From Cylindrospermum stagnale PCC 7417 (lineage in GTDB: Bacteria; Cyanobacteriota; Cyanobacteriia; Cyanobacteriales; Nostocaceae), in NCBI RefSeq assembly GCF_000317535.1, contig NC_019757.1, positions 2,930,501-2,994,500 on the forward strand: a stretch of 64,000 nucleotides of DNA, written 5' to 3'. The notes below the pieces were generated by a model. That model did no database searches and was not told the DNA's origin. It was given only the letters and a program-made list of their open reading frames with translations. Numbering within the stretch: position 1 is the stretch's first letter; each line of letters begins with the position of its first letter. Below are positions 33,516 to 42,900 of this stretch, piece after piece. A program made the translations under genes and the position numbers.

Positions 33516-34361
33516 TTATTTATTATCTATCTGCTTGAGTGATGTTTCAACTTCATCTCTGACTTGTGGTGAAACATCACTTTTCATTTCTAAGAGTTCA
33601 GCGTATGCCTTTTTAGCTAAAGCTTCATTGCCAGAATCTCTAACAATATGCTCAAAACCATGGGGTACAAGAGAACGTGGTTGTTCTGCTGCTACATTTT
33701 TTAGTCTACATAAAATTTCAAATGCTCGTTCATCAGCAAAATATTGTCCTAACAGTTCAGAAATCACAAACCAAGACATCCAATCAGTAAAAGATGGATA
33801 TGCAGTCTCCAGCAGTGGGAGCAGACTATCTTTTTGAACATCAGATAAAAGTCGAAAGTTAAATTCTAACACTGTAAGAAAATGCGATGAGCCTTGGGAA
33901 ACTAAAAACTTTTGTTGCTTGAGTAAATCAATAATCAGATCAAAAAAATATTCGGGAAAATAGTTTTTCATCGACATATTACCTGATATAGCATCGGCAC
34001 ATTCTTCCATCTGCATTTCTTCACCCACAGCCATAGCTTGTTCAATAGCTTCTTCAATAATCTGTGGATTGATATTATCAAATGCTTCGTGAGCCAGTTG
34101 TAAACTTGGCAATAAGCTCTGTTTTTCAGAAGTTGATAGATTGAACATAACTGTTCCTAAGAGCATGAGGAAATACCATCCTCCTCCTAATTCTAAGAAT
34201 TTATCTTGATTGAGTAACCCAGAAAGAAAATCAAAATATTCTGCAAAAATCTCAACATCTGATAAGGTGCTTTTTATAGAAAAAAAGCATTCCCTCAAGA
34301 GTTTAGCATCACTAGATGCTATTGCTTTATTAATTGTTTCTGTTATTACTTCTGAATTCAT
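33516..34361 (-). CDS. Putative immunity protein of the second toxin locus
   Basis: About 281 residues from the ATG at 34,361, which has GGAAAG upstream; a GTG at 34,403 would extend it by 14. It is all-helical and acidic, and built from three similar blocks beginning near IASSDAKLLRECFFSIKSTL, AVGEEMQMEECADAI and the later SWFVISELLGQYFADERAF. This gives a HEAT-like repeat appearance. It lies directly downstream of the toxin-like gene. No family name is recognised; the immunity role is contextual inference. Confidence 0.55.
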   Translation of the reverse strand: MNSEVITETINKAIASSDAKLLRECFFSIKSTLSDVEIFAEYFDFLSGLLNQDKFLELGGGWYFLMLLGTVMFNLSTSEKQSLLPSLQLAHEAFDNINPQIIEEAIEQAMAVGEEMQMEECADAISGNMSMKNYFPEYFFDLIIDLLKQQKFLVSQGSSHFLTVLEFNFRLLSDVQKDSLLPLLETAYPSFTDWMSWFVISELLGQYFADERAFEILCRLKNVAAEQPRSLVPHGFEHIVRDSGNEALAKKAYAELLEMKSDVSPQVRDEVETSLKQIDNK

Positions 34362-34415
34362 AATTTTTCTTTCCACATTAGCAACCAAGGAATAAAGTTG
34401 CACATTGCTTTCTAT

Positions 34416-35288
34416 TTAATATCCATGTCTAGGAAATGGGTCTAACGAAGGTAAAGGTAGAATCCATTCTAGAGGATTAGGCCATTGGATATCGGGTAAT
34501 TGAAACCAATTATTGTGTGGATCTTCTGATTCTCTGATATCATCGGGAAGTTGACCGCATTTGGATGCATATACTGCCTTATGTTTGGCTAAGGTCTTCT
34601 TAAGTCTATTTATGATTCCCCTATGCCCTCGCTTGCTTAACCTTGGTTGCTTGTCATCGTCAGGATGAGTTTCAGGCAAGTTTCCACTGTTTTCATGTAG
34701 TTCTCCTATTCGCTTCTGAATATCGCTAATAACATTACGAATGGTTTGCAAAAGTTCCTGGCATTCCTGACCATTTGGGTCAAGCATACGGGCAAATTGG
34801 ATTGCTTCTTGCTCTTGACTCTGGATATCGTGCTGCTGAACTTGATTGAGATGAGGTAGTTTTGTAGCCGAACCATCAAACCCTGTTGTACCTATCTGTT
34901 GCATTGATGCTGAAGTCCTTGTCCCATCTTCTTTAAGCTGCAAGTCTTCAAAACCATTATTCTGTTCCTTTTCAGTTTCTTGTGATTCACACGCGGCACA
35001 CTTCATCTGTACATTTTCAACTGGCTGCTGTGGTTCAGTGCCAGGATTCTCTTCTAGCTGCTGTCTCTGAAGTTGAGCAAGCCTTGTTTCTATGGCTCTG
35101 AGCATGATGTTATCTTTGAGCCATTCCTCTGCTGTTGGTGGCTTGACAGTATTTATTGGCTGTTGTGAGGCTTTGGCATTTCTTTGTTGATAAGGGTTTG
35201 TCCAAGAGCTTGCTTGGTTCAAAGAACTGCTTTTCTTGGGAGCCGCATTGTTCCCAAAAGATGACTTTTGTACTTTGTGGCGAGACAT
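34416..35288 (-). CDS. Second eCIS-type toxin (novel toxin 16-like C terminus)
   Basis: A 290-residue protein. The first 90 residues are disordered and Gln/Ser/Pro-rich; then comes VQMKCAACES (about 93-102), the Cys motif seen in eCIS-associated cargo and comparable with CSECE in the large toxin. The C-terminal domain (about 172-245) has NGQECQELLQTIRNVISDIQ, KRGHRGIINRLKKTLAKHKA and a final conserved-type Cys in YASKCG. This pattern fits the novel toxin 16 family: paired cysteines around a helical core with a GH motif. The last 45 residues are Pro- and Trp-rich. A putative immunity gene follows 54 bp downstream. Confidence 0.6.
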   Translation of the reverse strand: MSRHKVQKSSFGNNAAPKKSSSLNQASSWTNPYQQRNAKASQQPINTVKPPTAEEWLKDNIMLRAIETRLAQLQRQQLEENPGTEPQQPVENVQMKCAACESQETEKEQNNGFEDLQLKEDGTRTSASMQQIGTTGFDGSATKLPHLNQVQQHDIQSQEQEAIQFARMLDPNGQECQELLQTIRNVISDIQKRIGELHENSGNLPETHPDDDKQPRLSKRGHRGIINRLKKTLAKHKAVYASKCGQLPDDIRESEDPHNNWFQLPDIQWPNPLEWILPLPSLDPFPRHGY

Positions 35289-35633
35289 ACGCGAGTTATT
35301 GCAATATTGTTATTAACATTCTTGTAACTAATTTAACCTTTTGACTGAGTTTTGCCATAACGACTGATAAGTAGGATGACTATTACGCTCTTTCTATCTT
35401 TTCTCATCCTCTACTTTACGACCAAGTAAAGCTTCGAGATATTTAGTCTGACTAGTAGCTTGGGTTGAACCGAGTGAAATCAAACACCAACAACGAAGCT
35501 GTGTTGGGTTTCGTGTCTCAACCCAAGCTACACAGTTTTGTGAAATCCAAAATCCAAAATAGATTGGCACTCCCTGAATTGTGACGGCAAGGAGTGCCAA
35601 TTAATCTATTAGCTAAGGGAATTGAGTAATATT
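35289..35633. other. Intergenic region with one palindromic repeat
   Basis: Apart from the repeat at 35,455-35,531, I see no gene. A leftward rpaA transcript ends in this stretch; no strong terminator was noted. Confidence 0.4.
35455..35531. repeat. 77-bp element with 14-bp inverted ends
   Basis: GTAGCTTGGGTTGA at the left and TCAACCCAAGCTAC at the right are perfect inverses. A related but partial copy (TTGGGTTGAAACGAGTGAAA and onward) lies at about 33,369-33,410. This is an interspersed repeat family of Nostoc type. Confidence 0.8.
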
Positions 35634-36377
35634 TTACTCAACCACTGTTGTGATAACCCCCTCAATTGCTGACTGTACACTGGGTAACTCTAGACAGTAT
35701 CCCGCACCATATACCGTCTTGATATAGCGAGGGTGGCGGGGATCTGGTTCCAGCTTGGTTCGCAAATGGCGGATATGCACCCGAATTGTTTCGATGTCAT
35801 CATCAGGATCGTAGCCCCAGACTTCTCTGAGAATTTCGCTGGGGGAAACTGTTTGTCCGTGGCGTTGAAGCAAACAGTGAAGCAGCTCAAATTCCAAGTG
35901 AGTCAGTTTTACGGTCTCATTGAACCATATCGCCTCAAATCTTTCAGGAACGAGGGTAAGAGGCCCATAGTTGAGAATTTCACTGTGCTTTGCAGCTTGG
36001 GGAATGCGGTCAGTACGTCGCAAAAGGGCCCTTACCCGCGCTAGCATTTCTTCGACTTCAAAGGGCTTGGTGAGGTAGTCATCTGCGCCGGCGTTAAACC
36101 CTTCGACTTTATTCTGAGTTTGGCTTAAAGCCGTCAGCATTAAGACGGGGATCTCAGCGGTGCGCTCATCCCGACGCAGGCGTTGGCAGACGGTAAAGCC
36201 GTCTACCCTGGGCAACATCAGATCGAGCATGATCAGGTCTGGTTGTAGCTGGAGGGCCAGCGCTTGACCTTTGATGCCGTCTTCGGCTTGGCTAACATCA
36301 TAGCCAGCCATCTCTAGATTGACAGCAACGAGTTCTGAAATCGCTGGGTCATCGTCTATGACAAGAATCCTCGGCAT
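35634..36377 (-). CDS. rpaA: OmpR-family response regulator RpaA
   Basis: A 247-residue response regulator. The receiver has acidic residues in [20 protein letters not shown], phospho-Asp in [15 protein letters not shown], and the Lys of [17 protein letters not shown]. The C-terminal winged helix ends [20 protein letters not shown] and [14 protein letters not shown]. The sequence closely matches RpaA, which relays circadian and redox signals to transcription in cyanobacteria (e.g. the [20 protein letters not shown] linker). No histidine kinase gene is adjacent, as is usual for rpaA. Confidence 0.9.
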   Translation of the reverse strand: MPRILVIDDDPAISELVAVNLEMAGYDVSQAEDGIKGQALALQLQPDLIMLDLMLPRVDGFTVCQRLRRDERTAEIPVLMLTALSQTQNKVEGFNAGADDYLTKPFEVEEMLARVRALLRRTDRIPQAAKHSEILNYGPLTLVPERFEAIWFNETVKLTHLEFELLHCLLQRHGQTVSPSEILREVWGYDPDDDIETIRVHIRHLRTKLEPDPRHPRYIKTVYGAGYCLELPSVQSAIEGVITTVVE

Positions 36378-36532
36378 TCTTAAAAAATTATGGCTACTTA
36401 TTTAAGGATAATTAAGAACCTTTGATAGATACAAAGATTGCTGTCCTGATTATAAAAAAGATTTTAAATCTTACATAAATATTAAGATTAAAGAATCGTC
36501 AAATCAAGACCAAATCACTCGAAATTCCATCT

Positions 36533-37621
36533 ATGAAGCATTATCCAGCCTATAAACCGCCGCAGTTGCTGCAAAACGGTGTAGCTTTGACTGTGTACAC
36601 TGCTTTGTGGGGAGAACGTAATTGGCAGAATACCACTCTACATCCAGAGCCGCCTTACCACAAAATGATCTTTATGGGTGGGCAAGGTGTGCCTATCTTT
36701 GGCTGGGTTGCCATACCGGAAAATGCTCATAGCACAATTGTGGCTACTTATGGCATTACAGGCGATTTAGAAGAAGGTTGGTCTTTGCGACTGCTGGGAC
36801 GTAAAGCTTACGCTCAAGGATACGCCGTGGTGTTATTTGATTGGCGTGCCCACGGCAGAACTGCCGAGTTGTCGCCGACATTGACCTCCGATGGCTTGTA
36901 TGAGGGGGAAGATTTTGTGCATATTGCGGCGGCGGCGGCAAATATGGGATGTCCGAAGAAATTTTGGTTTACAGGGTTTTCATTGGGGGGACAATTGGCG
37001 CTCTGGGGGCTGAAAATTGCGGCGGATTTGATGAAGGGGAATGAGTACTTAGGACTAAAAGACAGTGACATTGCGGGTGGGGCGGTAATTTGTCCGAGTT
37101 TGGATTCTTTGCGATCGCTAACTTATTTAGTCAAACAACCGATTGGCAAATATTTTGAAGCCGCGATCGCCAAAAATTTGAAAAAACTCGCCTGGAAAAT
37201 ACATGATGCTCATCCTGGTAGCCTTGATCCAGCAGCGATTGAACGGGCGAACAGCATTTGGGGATTTGACGAGGAACTGGTAATTCAGCGCTTGGGTTTT
37301 CCCACTGTGGAAGCGTATTATGAAGCCAGCAGTGCTTTACAGTTGTTACCCCAGCTTTCTAAACCGACCTTAATTGTTTATGCTGCCGATGACCCATTTT
37401 TTCACCCAGCTATCATACCCGAATTAGAAGCTGGCTGTGCTAGCAATCCGTTGATAGATTTGTTGCTGACTCGTCATGGCGGTCACCTTGGCTATTTGAG
37501 TAGCAAACAATGCCAGCGCCAAGCTCAAGACCCTGATCCCTGGTGGGCATGGAATCGCGTTTTACAGTGGCTGGAGGAAAAGCAAAGAGAAAAGGTAGAA
37601 AGGATATCACTGGTTAATTGA
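36533..37621 (+). CDS. Alpha/beta hydrolase, YheT-like
   Basis: A 362-residue hydrolase with a complete triad: nucleophile Ser in WFTGFSLGGQLALW, Asp in VYAADDPFFHP, and His in LTRHGGHLGYL. The spacing and the VLFDWRAHGRTAELSPTL segment fit the YheT/EMB8 group of esterases. There is no signal peptide. It starts divergently from rpaA and ends 37 bp before hetI, so it may be co-transcribed with hetI. The substrate is unknown. Confidence 0.85.
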   Translation: MKHYPAYKPPQLLQNGVALTVYTALWGERNWQNTTLHPEPPYHKMIFMGGQGVPIFGWVAIPENAHSTIVATYGITGDLEEGWSLRLLGRKAYAQGYAVVLFDWRAHGRTAELSPTLTSDGLYEGEDFVHIAAAAANMGCPKKFWFTGFSLGGQLALWGLKIAADLMKGNEYLGLKDSDIAGGAVICPSLDSLRSLTYLVKQPIGKYFEAAIAKNLKKLAWKIHDAHPGSLDPAAIERANSIWGFDEELVIQRLGFPTVEAYYEASSALQLLPQLSKPTLIVYAADDPFFHPAIIPELEAGCASNPLIDLLLTRHGGHLGYLSSKQCQRQAQDPDPWWAWNRVLQWLEEKQREKVERISLVN

Positions 37622-37658
37622 ATCTTCCCAATTCTAAATCTAAAATCCTGGCATTGGC

Positions 37659-38387
37659 ATGACTGCTTCTAATTATCTCTGGCTGCCCCCACCGACAGAT
37701 TTAACTTTATCGCCAAATGATGTGCATGTCTGGCAAATAAACCTAGAGCAACCAGAAGCACAACTACAATCTTTTGCTCAAACCCTTTCCAGCGATGAAA
37801 TAGCACGGGCTGATCGTTTCTATTTTCCCAAACATCGGCAGCGGTTTATCGCTGGTCGCGGTAGCCTCAGAGCGATATTAGGGCGCTATTTGGGTATCGA
37901 GCCGGCAAAAGTGCAGTTTGATTATCAACCCCGTGGTAAGCCGATGTTAGCAGAGATATTTGCTAATAGTGGACTGTTTTTTAACTTGTCTCACTCTGAA
38001 AACTTGGGTTTGTGTGGGGTGAGTTGCGGCCAAATTGGTGTAGATATAGAATACATTCGCCCGGTTTCTGACATAGAAAGCCTTGCCAAGCGGTTCTTTT
38101 TACCGAGAGAATATGATTTATTGCACGCGCTAACTGCAAACCTCCAACCAGAGGTATTTTTTCGGTACTGGACTTGCAAGGAAGCCTATTTAAAAGCAAC
38201 CGGAGACGGAATAGCGCAACTAGAGCAAATTGAGGTATCCCTGACGCCCACAGAACCAGCTAAGTTACTGATAGATCAAGACTGGAGTCTCCTGGAGTTA
38301 GTACCTGCTAGCAACTATTTGGCGGCTGTTGTCGTAGCGGGTGATGCTTGGCGTTTCCAGTGCTGGCATTATCTGCCGAACCAATGA
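37659..38387 (+). CDS. hetI: 4'-phosphopantetheinyl transferase HetI
   Basis: A 242-residue Sfp-type transferase. Motifs are FNLSHSENLGLCGV, the magnesium-binding IGVDIEYIRP, and WTCKEAYLKATGDG. It attaches phosphopantetheine to the ACP domains of HglE and HglB, and in cyanobacteria usually to other carrier proteins as well. Position beside the HGL synthase genes matches the hetI location in Anabaena and Nostoc. It converges on the minus-strand dehydrogenase gene with a gap of only 3 bp. Confidence 0.92.
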   Translation: MTASNYLWLPPPTDLTLSPNDVHVWQINLEQPEAQLQSFAQTLSSDEIARADRFYFPKHRQRFIAGRGSLRAILGRYLGIEPAKVQFDYQPRGKPMLAEIFANSGLFFNLSHSENLGLCGVSCGQIGVDIEYIRPVSDIESLAKRFFLPREYDLLHALTANLQPEVFFRYWTCKEAYLKATGDGIAQLEQIEVSLTPTEPAKLLIDQDWSLLELVPASNYLAAVVVAGDAWRFQCWHYLPNQ

Positions 38388-38390
38388 GGG

Positions 38391-39194
38391 TTAATTATCT
38401 TCCTGCATCGTTCTCACAATTCTTGTCACCAGCTTTCTGGGTACAAACCTGACGCTTTTGGCCAGTAGTCGATTTAGCAAACCAGGAACGACAACAGTTT
38501 TGCCTTTCATTAAAGCCTGATAACCAATCTGGGCAACTGTTTGGGCATCCATCATCTTCTTCCCCTTAAGCAACTTAGAGTCTGCCATTCCCGTTCTTTC
38601 ATGAAAAGCCGATGCTGTGGAACCAGGGCAAAGAACTGTCACACTGACACCAGTACCTTCTAACTCATTAGCGATCGCTTCTGAAAAAGATAAGATATAA
38701 GCCTTAGTAGCAAAATAAACCGCCATCAAAGGGCCTGGTTGAAAAGCCGCCGCCGAGGAAACATTTAATATTTTTCCCTGGCCTTGCTTGACCATTTCCT
38801 TCAAAAATAACTTGGTTAAATGGGTGAGACAGACCAAATTTACCTGGATCATCTCCAGTTCAATAGCCAGGTTTGTTTCATTAAATAACCCATAAGTACC
38901 AAATCCAGCATTATTCACTAGCACATCAACCTTGATACTCGCTTGCTGAAGTTCTGTGAATATTTCTTCAGGAGATGTAGAAATCGATAGATCCTTGACA
39001 ATAACTCTCACAGAAATTTCCAATTCTTCTTGGAACTGCGCCGCTATTTCTGAGAGTTTTAACCCATTTCTATCGACTAATACAAGATTGTAACCATCAT
39101 GGGCGAAAATACACGCTAATTCATAGCCGATTCCACTAGCTGCCCCAGTAATCAGAACAGTTTGTTTATACTGAATTTGTTGTGTTGTGTTCAT
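38391..39194 (-). CDS. Short-chain dehydrogenase at the hetN position
   Basis: A 267-residue SDR: cofactor loop TGAASGIGYELA, NNAGFGTYG, catalytic Ser region LNVSSAAAFQPG, and YFATK for the Tyr-Lys pair. In Anabaena the gene between hetI and hglB is hetN, a ketoacyl-reductase-like patterning protein whose RGSGR segment is required for suppressing heterocyst formation. Here the aligned stretch reads KQGQGKILNV, so the RGSGR motif is absent. The protein also looks closer to general DltE-like SDRs. I therefore do not call it hetN; a role in reducing a glycolipid intermediate is possible. Confidence 0.8.
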   Translation of the reverse strand: MNTTQQIQYKQTVLITGAASGIGYELACIFAHDGYNLVLVDRNGLKLSEIAAQFQEELEISVRVIVKDLSISTSPEEIFTELQQASIKVDVLVNNAGFGTYGLFNETNLAIELEMIQVNLVCLTHLTKLFLKEMVKQGQGKILNVSSAAAFQPGPLMAVYFATKAYILSFSEAIANELEGTGVSVTVLCPGSTASAFHERTGMADSKLLKGKKMMDAQTVAQIGYQALMKGKTVVVPGLLNRLLAKSVRFVPRKLVTRIVRTMQEDN

Positions 39195-39332
39195 ATCAGA
39201 AACTTGGTGAATTCAACTTGATGAAGCTATCCTGGATCTGAGCGTGGTTTTCAGTTGCCTACAATCAAGTAACTGTCATATTTGAACTACCAGAAAAGTC
39301 TGAAGTCGTTCCCATTTTCAAGGATTAAAAAA

Positions 39333-39397
39333 GTTCGTAGTAAGGACTTCAGTCCTTAAAATAATTTAAACTGAGCGATAAATCGCTCACTACGAAC
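39333..39397. repeat. Palindromic interspersed repeat, family C, copy 1
   Basis: 65 bp with GTTCGTAGT at the left and ACTACGAAC at the right, and two internal palindromes (AAGGACTTCAGTCCTT and GAGCGATAAATCGCTC). Related copies lie at 56,320 and 59,465, all in intergenic DNA of the HGL island. Confidence 0.8.
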
Positions 39398-39507
39398 AAA
39401 ATTTTAATTTTCCATCTAATTCTAATTATCTCTGCTTAATTAGTGCTAAATTCTGAAGAAAGAATGAAGAACATAGTTCTCTCTTCATTCTTACTCAGAA
39501 ATTGGCG

Positions 39508-41019
39508 TTATAACTGGGCCATATTCAGGAAGCCAGTTTGAACCAAGTAGGAGGTATAAGTGATCAACAATTGGGAGTCAATCGGTGGACAGACAATAGA
39601 ACTACCTGCGAGTGCATGTAGAGTATCTTGGCAACTAATATGAGGTCTTCTAGCTTGCAGATACAAATCTGGAATAGTCAGTTGTTCGTCAGACCAACGC
39701 TCTAGTAAAAATGGTCTCAGTGTGTATAAAGGATTATCTACAGAAGAGACATCATTGATTAACTTTTCTTGCCATTGTTGATATGGAATCATCTCAATTG
39801 AAAAACCAAAAGAGCGTATCCAGTCAATTAAAGCGCTCAAGGGAACAGGTTGGGGATGTTGTAAATGAAAAGCCTTACCAATAGATGATTTCTGCTGGGA
39901 TAGATAAACAACAGCTTTGCTGACATAGTCTACAGGAGACATATCCAACATATAATCCACATCAGGAAAAGCTCCCATTTGTAGACAGCCTTTGACCATT
40001 AAATTAATAAAGTCATGTGTATTACAAATACCTGTTTTGCTATCACCTGAAATTAATGGTGGTCTATAGATTGTGACAGGAAGTCCTCGGTCACGAGCAA
40101 TCTTAACTAACTTTTCTGCTACCCATTTAGTCTGAGAATAACCAAGAAAAATCCCTTCCCAATGATTGAAATCATCTTGTTCTTGGACAAGCTTGCCAGC
40201 ATAAGCAGGTGATTCAAAAACAGCGACACTAGAAACGTAATGTACAGGTTTGACTTTGACACGACAAGCCAAGCGTAAAACTTCTTGAGTTCCCAGAACA
40301 TTGGCTGCTTTCAGTGCTGAATAGGGATAAACATAATTCAGCAAAGCAGCACTATGGTAGATAGTATCAATATTGGCAGCAAGTAATTGAAACTGTTCAG
40401 CGCCAATTCCCAACAGTGGCTGAGATAAATCACCAACAATTGGGATAATTCTCGAATTAAACTGCTCATCCCAAAGGGCATAAGTTTCCAGGTTTTTTTG
40501 CAGTTTAATTTTGCCTTCAGCGGCATGATCAGCACGCACTAAGCAATAGATATCTGCCTGGGTTTTTTGTAATAATTCCTGGATAACAAAAGCACCTAAA
40601 TAGCCTGTTCCTCCAGTTAAGAAAATGTGTTTAGGTTCATCTACAGCCACATAAGATGCAATATCAGGTTGGATAGTGGAGTCAAGAATAACTTCCGCAG
40701 CCAAATCTAAGAAAGGGGTGGCAGTCTTGGCAGGAGAAACTGTATCTTGAAGGAGAGAATCGGCTGGCAATTCTTCTGCTAAACGCTGAGAAAGGGCTTC
40801 AATATTTGGGTAGTGCCAGAGGAGGAGCGGGGATGGTTGAAATCCCAGCAATTTCTCCAACTTACTCACCAAAATCATTGCTTGGGCTGAATCTAAACCG
40901 TAGTTTTCTAAATGTTCTTTAACATCTATTTCATCGGTTGTAACTCCGATTAACTCAGCCAAATTAGACACTAACCATACTTGAATATCTTCGGCGGTAT
41001 AAGACTGTTTAAAAGTCAT
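39508..41019 (-). CDS. hglB: ACP-thioester reductase HglB (HetM)
   Basis: A 503-residue two-domain protein. The N-terminal ACP (about 8-90) has the phosphopantetheine Ser44 in [11 protein letters not shown]. The thioester-reductase/Rossmann domain (about 128-503) has [20 protein letters not shown] and the [11 protein letters not shown] catalytic motif. It is thought to release the finished heterocyst fatty acyl chain reductively. Length agrees with Anabaena HetM/HglB (about 506). The ATG follows the PfaD-type gene by 11 bp with GGAG upstream, so it is the last gene of the synthase operon. Confidence 0.92.
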   Translation of the reverse strand: MTFKQSYTAEDIQVWLVSNLAELIGVTTDEIDVKEHLENYGLDSAQAMILVSKLEKLLGFQPSPLLLWHYPNIEALSQRLAEELPADSLLQDTVSPAKTATPFLDLAAEVILDSTIQPDIASYVAVDEPKHIFLTGGTGYLGAFVIQELLQKTQADIYCLVRADHAAEGKIKLQKNLETYALWDEQFNSRIIPIVGDLSQPLLGIGAEQFQLLAANIDTIYHSAALLNYVYPYSALKAANVLGTQEVLRLACRVKVKPVHYVSSVAVFESPAYAGKLVQEQDDFNHWEGIFLGYSQTKWVAEKLVKIARDRGLPVTIYRPPLISGDSKTGICNTHDFINLMVKGCLQMGAFPDVDYMLDMSPVDYVSKAVVYLSQQKSSIGKAFHLQHPQPVPLSALIDWIRSFGFSIEMIPYQQWQEKLINDVSSVDNPLYTLRPFLLERWSDEQLTIPDLYLQARRPHISCQDTLHALAGSSIVCPPIDSQLLITYTSYLVQTGFLNMAQL

Positions 41020-41030
41020 TTGTACATCTC

Positions 41031-42692
41031 CTATTTAGCATGAACTGGTTGAAACTGACTGTAATAATCAGATATTTGCAGCCCTTGAATTTTTAAACTT
41101 TGGATGCGGTATAAAAATGCTGCACCTGTCATAATTTGGTCGGCAACATCCACTACCCGACGATTATTTGGTTCAGATAAGTAGGAACCTCGAACCCAGT
41201 CGTTGAAGCTTCCCATTGCCGGGCCACACCAAATTTGATAATCGGCTTCTCGTCCTTTTTCGCCAGTGAGAGACCAACGAGAAGACAATCCTAAATACCA
41301 GCGGAAAATCACAGCCATTTTCAGTTTGGGATTATTGACTGCCTTGCCCAATTTCTCAGGATTTCTTTGAGATAAATAAGCTGCGCTTCCTTCCCATACT
41401 TCGGCAATAGTTTTGCGAAAAACTTGTTTTTCTAATTTCTCTCTTTCTGGCAGAGGAATGTCTTCAATTGAGTCATAGCTGCGGTAGAGTTCAAATAGTT
41501 TCTGCGCTCGCATGGGGAACATTGTGCCGCGTTTGAGGACTTGCAGCTTCACGCCCATTTCAAACATATCTGCCGCTGGAGCCATCATCATATCGGCCAT
41601 TTCGGCTTGAGCTAGTAACTTCTTGGTGTGTTCTGAGCTACCAGCTTCAATGCAAGACTGATTTATTGAGCCTGTCATCACATAAGCAGCACCCATCATA
41701 AAGGCAGCTAAGGCTGATTGTGGTGTCCCAATTCCACCAGCAGCACCTACTCTAATGAGTTTTGCGTAATGATATTGCGCTTGAATTTCATCTCGCAAGC
41801 TAATGATAGAAGGTAACAAACAAACCAAGGGACGGTTATCTGTATGACCACCAGAATCAGCTTCGACGGTAATATCATCAGCCATCGGTACTTTGGCTGC
41901 GAGAGTTGCTTGTAACTCACTAATTAGTCCTTGCTCAACAAGTTCTTTAAGAATTCTTGCTGGTGCTGGTTGTAGAAATTTAGTGGCAACTTCTCTGCGA
42001 GAAATTTTGGCAATGACTTTATTTTTTATTTCAATTTGATTAGCAGCATTCAAACTCAGTCCAACTGCCCGATAATAAACAATATTAGGGGTTAAGTCTA
42101 GAAAGGCAGAAGCTTCTACCGTTTTCACCTCATATTTGAGGTATAAATCTACTGCGCGGCGTTCAATTGCCGGTTCACTAGGACTGTGAATTAAATTGAA
42201 AGCATAAGGGCCATGAGGTAAAGCCTGTTGAATGCGGTTAATGGCTGTTTCCAAACGATCTGGACTTAAACCGCCTGCACCAAAAGAACTTAATATTTTC
42301 TCTTTTCCGAGTGCAATTACCATTTCTTCGGAAGCGATACCGCCAGCCATTGCCCCAGTTACATAGGCATATTTCACGCCATGAGAGGAGAGAAAAGTTG
42401 GATCACCTAACTGTTGGCTGCGTACTGGAGGAATAGATAATAGTAGCTCTACTTGGGTTGTTGTACTGTTATCAGTATTGGATAAATACCCATCATTAGT
42501 AACACCAATTTTATCGGCAACTTTAACGATGTAACAAGGTTTATCTAATGCTAGGAATTTATCTTTGATGGCATTTCGCTCAAAAGATATGCAATCTAAT
42601 GAACCTTTCCATACTTGGTTTTGATTGTGAAACCAGGCGAAAAAACCAAGACCATTATCATGTTTGCTGCGTACCGTATCTACGGTTGTCAC
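41031..42692 (-). CDS. PfaD-type enoyl reductase of the HGL synthase
   Basis: A 553-residue FMN-dependent, nitronate-monooxygenase-like TIM barrel of the PfaD family. Features: [52 protein letters not shown], and the phosphate loop [20 protein letters not shown]. The C-terminal [20 protein letters not shown] segment is PfaD-specific. In PUFA synthases PfaD is the separate enoyl reductase, so here it would saturate the growing chain. An hgl symbol (hglC or hglD) probably applies, but I cannot assign it safely from memory. Confidence 0.88.
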   Translation of the reverse strand: MTTVDTVRSKHDNGLGFFAWFHNQNQVWKGSLDCISFERNAIKDKFLALDKPCYIVKVADKIGVTNDGYLSNTDNSTTTQVELLLSIPPVRSQQLGDPTFLSSHGVKYAYVTGAMAGGIASEEMVIALGKEKILSSFGAGGLSPDRLETAINRIQQALPHGPYAFNLIHSPSEPAIERRAVDLYLKYEVKTVEASAFLDLTPNIVYYRAVGLSLNAANQIEIKNKVIAKISRREVATKFLQPAPARILKELVEQGLISELQATLAAKVPMADDITVEADSGGHTDNRPLVCLLPSIISLRDEIQAQYHYAKLIRVGAAGGIGTPQSALAAFMMGAAYVMTGSINQSCIEAGSSEHTKKLLAQAEMADMMMAPAADMFEMGVKLQVLKRGTMFPMRAQKLFELYRSYDSIEDIPLPEREKLEKQVFRKTIAEVWEGSAAYLSQRNPEKLGKAVNNPKLKMAVIFRWYLGLSSRWSLTGEKGREADYQIWCGPAMGSFNDWVRGSYLSEPNNRRVVDVADQIMTGAAFLYRIQSLKIQGLQISDYYSQFQPVHAK

Positions 42693-42739
42693 GGTAGTTA
42701 TCCCTCAAGTTATTAAATAGGAGGCAAGGAGGCGGAAGC

Positions 42740-42866
42740 CCCTGGGAATGCATTCCCAGTCAGAGGCTGGGAACGAGGAAAGGAGGAATAAATAGGAGGT
42801 AGAACCTCTGAGGATGCATTCCCAGTCGGAGACTGGGAACGAGGGAAACGACTGGGAACGAGGGAA
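42740..42866. repeat. Tandem GGGAATGCATTCCCAGTC-type repeats
   Basis: Units built on the palindrome GGGAATGCATTCCC and on CTGGGAACGAGG recur two to three times, with GGAGGA spacers between. It lies between the PfaD-type and KS-AT genes and is not coding. Confidence 0.75.
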
Positions 42867-42900
42867 GAGGACGGGGAAAGGAGAAAAAGTTGGGGTGAAA

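Noticed and set aside
38391-39194. Calling the dehydrogenase hetN
   Set aside because: The position fits, but the RGSGR motif and the overall HetN sequence pattern are missing.
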